Part shown: positions 32,822 through 35,351 of the stretch, in pieces
Position numbering within the stretch: position 1 is the stretch's first letter
Layout of the letters: the number at the start of each line of letters is the position of its first letter
Assembly (NCBI GenBank): GCA_025358725.1
Contig: JANYIT010000324.1
Span: 1 to 35,351, forward strand
DNA: 35,351 nt
DNA from: Chamaesiphon sp. GL140_3_metabinner_129_sub
GTDB lineage: Bacteria; Cyanobacteriota; Cyanobacteriia; Cyanobacteriales; Chamaesiphonaceae
Direction of reading: 5' to 3'
The notes under the pieces: model-generated
What the model was told of the DNA's origin: nothing
What the model saw: the letters and a program-made list of their open reading frames with translations, nothing else
Database searches by the model: none
Made by a program: the position numbers and the translations under genes

Positions 32822-34264
32822 ATGAATAAATACAAATATTTGTTTTTGCTCACGCTCTTGGTGGCGACAGCTATTCTGAGCCTAATCGACTTAGCAAAGG
32901 GGAGTTACCGATGGCAAATGCTACCAGTATATGTTTCTAGTATCTTGCTGTTGCTATCATTTTTAGCGATTCTAAAGCCAATGATCGACTTGCCACAGTT
33001 GTTTCCTTATGTGGCGGGAGTGGGACTGTTTAGTTTATTGGCTGCGGCTATATTTTCTTACTTGTATCCTATTTTCACATTTCCAGTTCCCACTGGTCAG
33101 TATACCGTCAGCACAACATCGATCGATTTAGTGGATAAATCGCGGACTGAGCTGTGCGATTTATCCACTCAATCAGCCCGCGAACTGGTCATTCAAGTTT
33201 GGTATCCTGCCACGAGCAGCAATGGGGCCAAAGCAGCTTATTTACAAGACAAACGGTTGATTCCCACCGGAGTATTCAGTCATTTAGGTCTGATTAAAAC
33301 CAATGCCGTTCGAGACGCTAGTATTGCGGCTAGTGACTCCCCGTATCCGATTGTCATCTATACTCCCTCATGGAGTGGATTTAGAACAGATAATACTTTT
33401 CAGACTGAAGAACTTGCCAGCCACGGATTTGTCGTGATTGGATTGGAACATCCTTGTTCTGTGCCAATGGCGATATATCCCAATGGTAGAGTTATTTACA
33501 GCAATTTATCGGCTGACTATACCTCTTCAGAGGAGGCTTTGAATCAGTGGCTCCGAGTCGGCGAGGAGCAATTGGCACTGAGGACTAAAGATATTCTGTT
33601 TGTAATCGACCAATTGCCGCAAATCAATGCTCGTTTGGATCGGCTGCACCAACATCAGGCACCATCAAACAGCACTCTCGATCTGAACAAAATTGGTATT
33701 TTTGGGCACTCATTTGGCGGCGCGGCTGCTGCACAGGCTTGCGCGATCGATCCCCGTCTCAAAGCCGGAATGAACATGGATGGCTTGTTATTTGGCTCGG
33801 CTGCCCAACATGGTGCATCTCAACCATTTTTTTTCATGAATTCGGACTATCCTCGCCCCACCGCTGCAGATCTAAACTCAACAAACGGTAGTAAGCGACG
33901 ATCGAAACAAACTGATGCGTGGGGATATCAACAACGAGATCGATGGTTTGAACATCATGGTGGCTACGATCTAAAGCTCTTGGAATCTGCTCACATGAAT
34001 TTCTCAGATTATCCATTGCGATCGCGGATTGCCAATGGTGGCGGCCACATTTCAACCGATCGAGCGATGAAAATAATTAATGATTACACGGTGGCTTTTT
34101 TCGATCGAGAGTTAAAGAACAAACCCTCCTCATTGTTAAATCGGCAGTCTGGCAGTCCCTTTCCCGAAGTAATTTTTCAATCATATTCTAGTGGAGGGAT
34201 TGGTAGTAGCCCCCATACAAAATTCGACCAACAATCCAACTCGATCGATATCAACACAAAATAA
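32822..34264 (+). CDS. Membrane-anchored PAF-acetylhydrolase-like alpha/beta hydrolase
   Basis: The 480 residues begin with three hydrophobic segments (about 5-22, 33-51, 61-83) that anchor the protein. A catalytic domain of the PAF-acetylhydrolase isoform II type follows: RELVIQVWYPATSS, YPIVIYTPSWSGFRTDN, ELASHGFVVIGLEHP, IGIFGHSFGGAAAAQACAIDPRLKAGMNMDG and SAHMNFSDYPL. The triad is probably Ser297 (GHSFGG), Asp320 (NMDG) and His391. Such enzymes cleave short or oxidised acyl esters from phospholipids or other acylated substrates. It lies 111 bases after the sugar transferase gene on the same strand, so removal of acyl groups from the nearby glycan or lipid is possible. That is inference. 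Confidence 0.85.
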   Translation: MNKYKYLFLLTLLVATAILSLIDLAKGSYRWQMLPVYVSSILLLLSFLAILKPMIDLPQLFPYVAGVGLFSLLAAAIFSYLYPIFTFPVPTGQYTVSTTSIDLVDKSRTELCDLSTQSARELVIQVWYPATSSNGAKAAYLQDKRLIPTGVFSHLGLIKTNAVRDASIAASDSPYPIVIYTPSWSGFRTDNTFQTEELASHGFVVIGLEHPCSVPMAIYPNGRVIYSNLSADYTSSEEALNQWLRVGEEQLALRTKDILFVIDQLPQINARLDRLHQHQAPSNSTLDLNKIGIFGHSFGGAAAAQACAIDPRLKAGMNMDGLLFGSAAQHGASQPFFFMNSDYPRPTAADLNSTNGSKRRSKQTDAWGYQQRDRWFEHHGGYDLKLLESAHMNFSDYPLRSRIANGGGHISTDRAMKIINDYTVAFFDRELKNKPSSLLNRQSGSPFPEVIFQSYSSGGIGSSPHTKFDQQSNSIDINTK

Positions 34265-34303
34265 TAACCAGCGATCGATATAAATGACGAATCGCTGGTC
34301 ATT
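34263..34303. terminator. Candidate bidirectional terminator between convergent genes
   Basis: AATAACCAGCGA (34263-34274) and TCGCTGGTCATT (34292-34303) form a 12-bp stem with one mismatch and a 17-base loop. They lie exactly between the convergent hydrolase and hsp20 genes. The position is right, but there is no T run, so termination would be weak or factor-dependent. Confidence 0.4.
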
Positions 34304-34312
34304 AACTAGATA

Positions 34313-34756
34313 TTAACCGACATTTACTTTGACGATTTTATTCTTCTCTTCCTCTGCTTTAGGTAAAACTAGCTTGAGAATACCGTCTTTATAGTCTGCC
34401 TGAACATTGGTATTTTGAATCCGTACAGGTAGCGGAATTATCCGCTGAAAACGACCATAGCGGAATTCGCTGCGAGTCATCCCTTTATCTTCAGTCACTG
34501 TTTCTTCTTTGCGTTCTCCACTAACAGAAACAGTATCAGCAGTCACCTGAATATCAATATCTTGGGCACTCATACCTGGTGCTTCTAGACTTAAATGAAC
34601 TGCTTCCGGTGTTTCCTGTAATTCGGCAGCGGGAACAAAGGACTGAAGAGAATGTTTACCTTCGCCATTAGTTGTATTGAGCGTATCAAACAAACGGTTC
34701 ATACTCCGTTGTAAGTAATCAGTCTCTTCAAATGGTTGCCAACGAATCAGAGCCAT
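34313..34756 (-). CDS. hspA: Small heat shock protein, Hsp20/alpha-crystallin family
   Basis: The 147 residues from the ATG at 34756 (MALIRWQPFEE) are preferred because AAGGTG lies six bases upstream. A GTG three codons earlier (34765) lies inside that site. The alpha-crystallin domain spans about residues 42-135: PAAELQETPEAVHLSLEAPGMSAQDIDIQV, VSGERKEET, RSEFRYGRFQRIIPLPVRI and DYKDGILKLVLPKAEEEKNKIVKV, ending with the I-x-V type motif used for oligomer assembly. The N-terminal YLQRSMNRLFD is typical of cyanobacterial HspA/Hsp17. It holds unfolding proteins, and thylakoid membranes in some species, during heat or light stress. No CIRCE element is visible upstream. Confidence 0.93.
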   Translation of the reverse strand: MALIRWQPFEETDYLQRSMNRLFDTLNTTNGEGKHSLQSFVPAAELQETPEAVHLSLEAPGMSAQDIDIQVTADTVSVSGERKEETVTEDKGMTRSEFRYGRFQRIIPLPVRIQNTNVQADYKDGILKLVLPKAEEEKNKIVKVNVG

Positions 34757-35117
34757 AACAATCACCTTTTAACTAAACTACTCATCGGTTAACGACTTGG
34801 TTTTAATTTAGCGTAAGTATTCGTAAGCAGCGGTTCGGTTTTCTGGAATTATCAAAGTGGTTTTTCCCGAACAATTGTCGCAACTTTCGATCGGATCTGC
34901 AATTGCAGAAATCACCAGATCGATCGAATACCGCACGATCGAAATCGTCGCTCATGATGCAAAGTTCGCCTACGCGGACTAATATCCCCAACCCGCGAAG
35001 GCGGGTTTCGCACCACGAGCGGCGGTTTTAACCGCTGACTCATCCAGGACGATCGATCCCCCACTCAACTTGGGCATATTAAGATTGTCAATTTTAGAGC
35101 GATTCGCGATCGTCAAA
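34757..35117. other. Intergenic region with small palindromes upstream of transposase remnant
   Basis: It holds the hsp20 promoter region on its left and three short palindromes on its right (34964-35035, listed separately). A 62-codon minus-strand frame across it has no protein-like character and is not called. Confidence 0.55.
34964..35035. repeat. Cluster of three small palindromes
   Basis: GTTCGCCTACGCGGACT (34964-34980) is a near-palindrome. AACCCGC/GCGGGTT (34990-34996/35001-35007) is a 7-bp hairpin with loop GAAG. GCGGTTTTAACCGC (35022-35035) is a perfect palindrome. They lie 80-150 bases upstream of an IS200/IS605-type transposase start. Elements of that type are bounded by hairpins, so one could be the left-end hairpin. 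The first two also resemble dispersed cyanobacterial intergenic palindromes. Confidence 0.5.
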
Positions 35118-35259
35118 ATGCCTTCAAATTTTACCCGCATCTATATTCATCATATCTGGTCAACTTGGGATCGACAACCGATGTTGATACCGGAGATTCG
35201 AGATGCCGCGTATAAGGTAATTCGAGAAGAATGTAAATCTTTGAAATGCGAACTAATTA
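35118..35259 (+). pseudogene. IS200/IS605-type (Y1/HUH) transposase, 5' fragment
   Basis: About 47 codons from the ATG at 35118 read FTRIYIHHIWSTWDRQPMLIPEIRDAAYKVIREECKSLKCELIRA. This is the N-terminus of the single-strand Y1 transposase family, whose members of about 130-150 residues start with an I-x-I-H-x-x-W-S-T-x-x-R strand and later carry an H-x-H pair and a catalytic tyrosine. Both later motifs are missing: the frame runs into unrelated sequence at about 35260 and stops at once. The break coincides with GGGCTTGCTGAA, which looks like the end of another insertion sequence. It is therefore inactive. Confidence 0.7.
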
Positions 35260-35351
35260 GGGCTTGCTGAAGATCTCAGCAAGGCATTCACTGCAGGGGT
35301 TTTGAGCCTTTTTTTGCGAATCAAGTGCAAGGTTTTGATGCTTAAAGGCTC
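35260..35351. mobile_element. Probable end of an insertion sequence, cut by the window edge
   Basis: The sequence starts GGGCTTGCTGAA at the point where the transposase remnant is interrupted. CTTGCTGA (35263-35270) and TCAGCAAG (35276-35283) form an 8-bp terminal hairpin, and the stretch continues non-coding to the window end. An abrupt break in a conserved reading frame plus a terminal palindrome supports an insertion boundary. The family cannot be assigned without the transposase gene, which would lie beyond the window. Confidence 0.5.

Noticed and set aside
34757-34800. CIRCE heat-shock operator upstream of hsp20
   Set aside because: The TTAGCACTC-N9-GAGTGCTAA pattern is not present in any recognisable form.
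34803-34991. 62-codon minus-strand frame upstream of hsp20
   Set aside because: No family resemblance, no usable ribosome site, and overlap with the palindrome cluster.

Overview
The window looks like a cyanobacterial chromosome. The evidence is a CyanoP (PsbP-family) thylakoid-lumen protein gene, many HIP1 octamers (GCGATCGC, for example in the CyanoP gene near 4923 and just before the start codon at 31253), abundant CGATCG/GATCGATC, heptamer tandem repeats and GTAGGGG-type palindromes. The genus cannot be fixed from the sequence alone.

Layout. (1) 1-1030: a secreted protein gene that appears cut short, then a repeat-rich gap with a modular palindromic element. (2) 1028-9915: housekeeping genes. 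On the minus strand are vanZ-like and murJ. On the plus strand are an AI-2E family permease, the close-packed run CyanoP-maf-hypothetical-lgt, and an alpha/beta hydrolase-fold protein that lacks its serine nucleophile. A minus-strand GH10 xylanase-like enzyme closes the region. (3) 10217-17491, minus strand: a glycan block with a GDP-mannose 3,5-epimerase homologue, a WecG/TagA glycosyltransferase, two GT4 glycosyltransferases, a Wzy/WaaL-like ligase or polymerase and a Wzx-like flippase. (4) 17618-30645, minus strand and continuous with block 3: a three-protein NRPS/PKS line. (5) 31253-34264, plus strand, divergent: a polyprenyl-phosphate sugar-1-phosphate transferase (the usual initiator of Wzx/Wzy glycan synthesis) and a membrane-anchored PAF-acetylhydrolase-like enzyme. 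(6) 34313 to the end: an Hsp20 chaperone, then an IS200/IS605-type transposase remnant interrupted by what looks like another insertion sequence.

Most notable is the assembly line inside the glycan locus. In transcription order it is [GT2 glycosyltransferase - C-terminal half of a condensation domain - A(Thr) - PCP], then [KS - AT(malonyl) - ACP - aminotransferase], then [C - A(Gly) - PCP - TE]. Both A-domain codes can be read by hand: DFWNIGMVH(K) for threonine and DILQLGMIW(K) for glycine-like. Colinear logic predicts Thr, extended by malonate, beta-keto converted to beta-amine, joined to Gly and released by TE. This would be a 3,4-diamino-5-hydroxyhexanoyl-glycine-type unit. The first protein has a complete GT2 domain where the catalytic N-terminal lobe of a condensation domain (with HHxxxDG) should be. 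A glycosyltransferase is therefore fused to a threonine-loading module and flanked by lipid-linked glycan genes. My inference is that the system makes a glycosylated small peptide/polyketide, or a glycan decorated with a non-ribosomal beta-amino acid unit, that is flipped across the membrane. No phosphopantetheinyl transferase, Wza/Wzc-type exporter or NRP-type ABC transporter is visible in the window.
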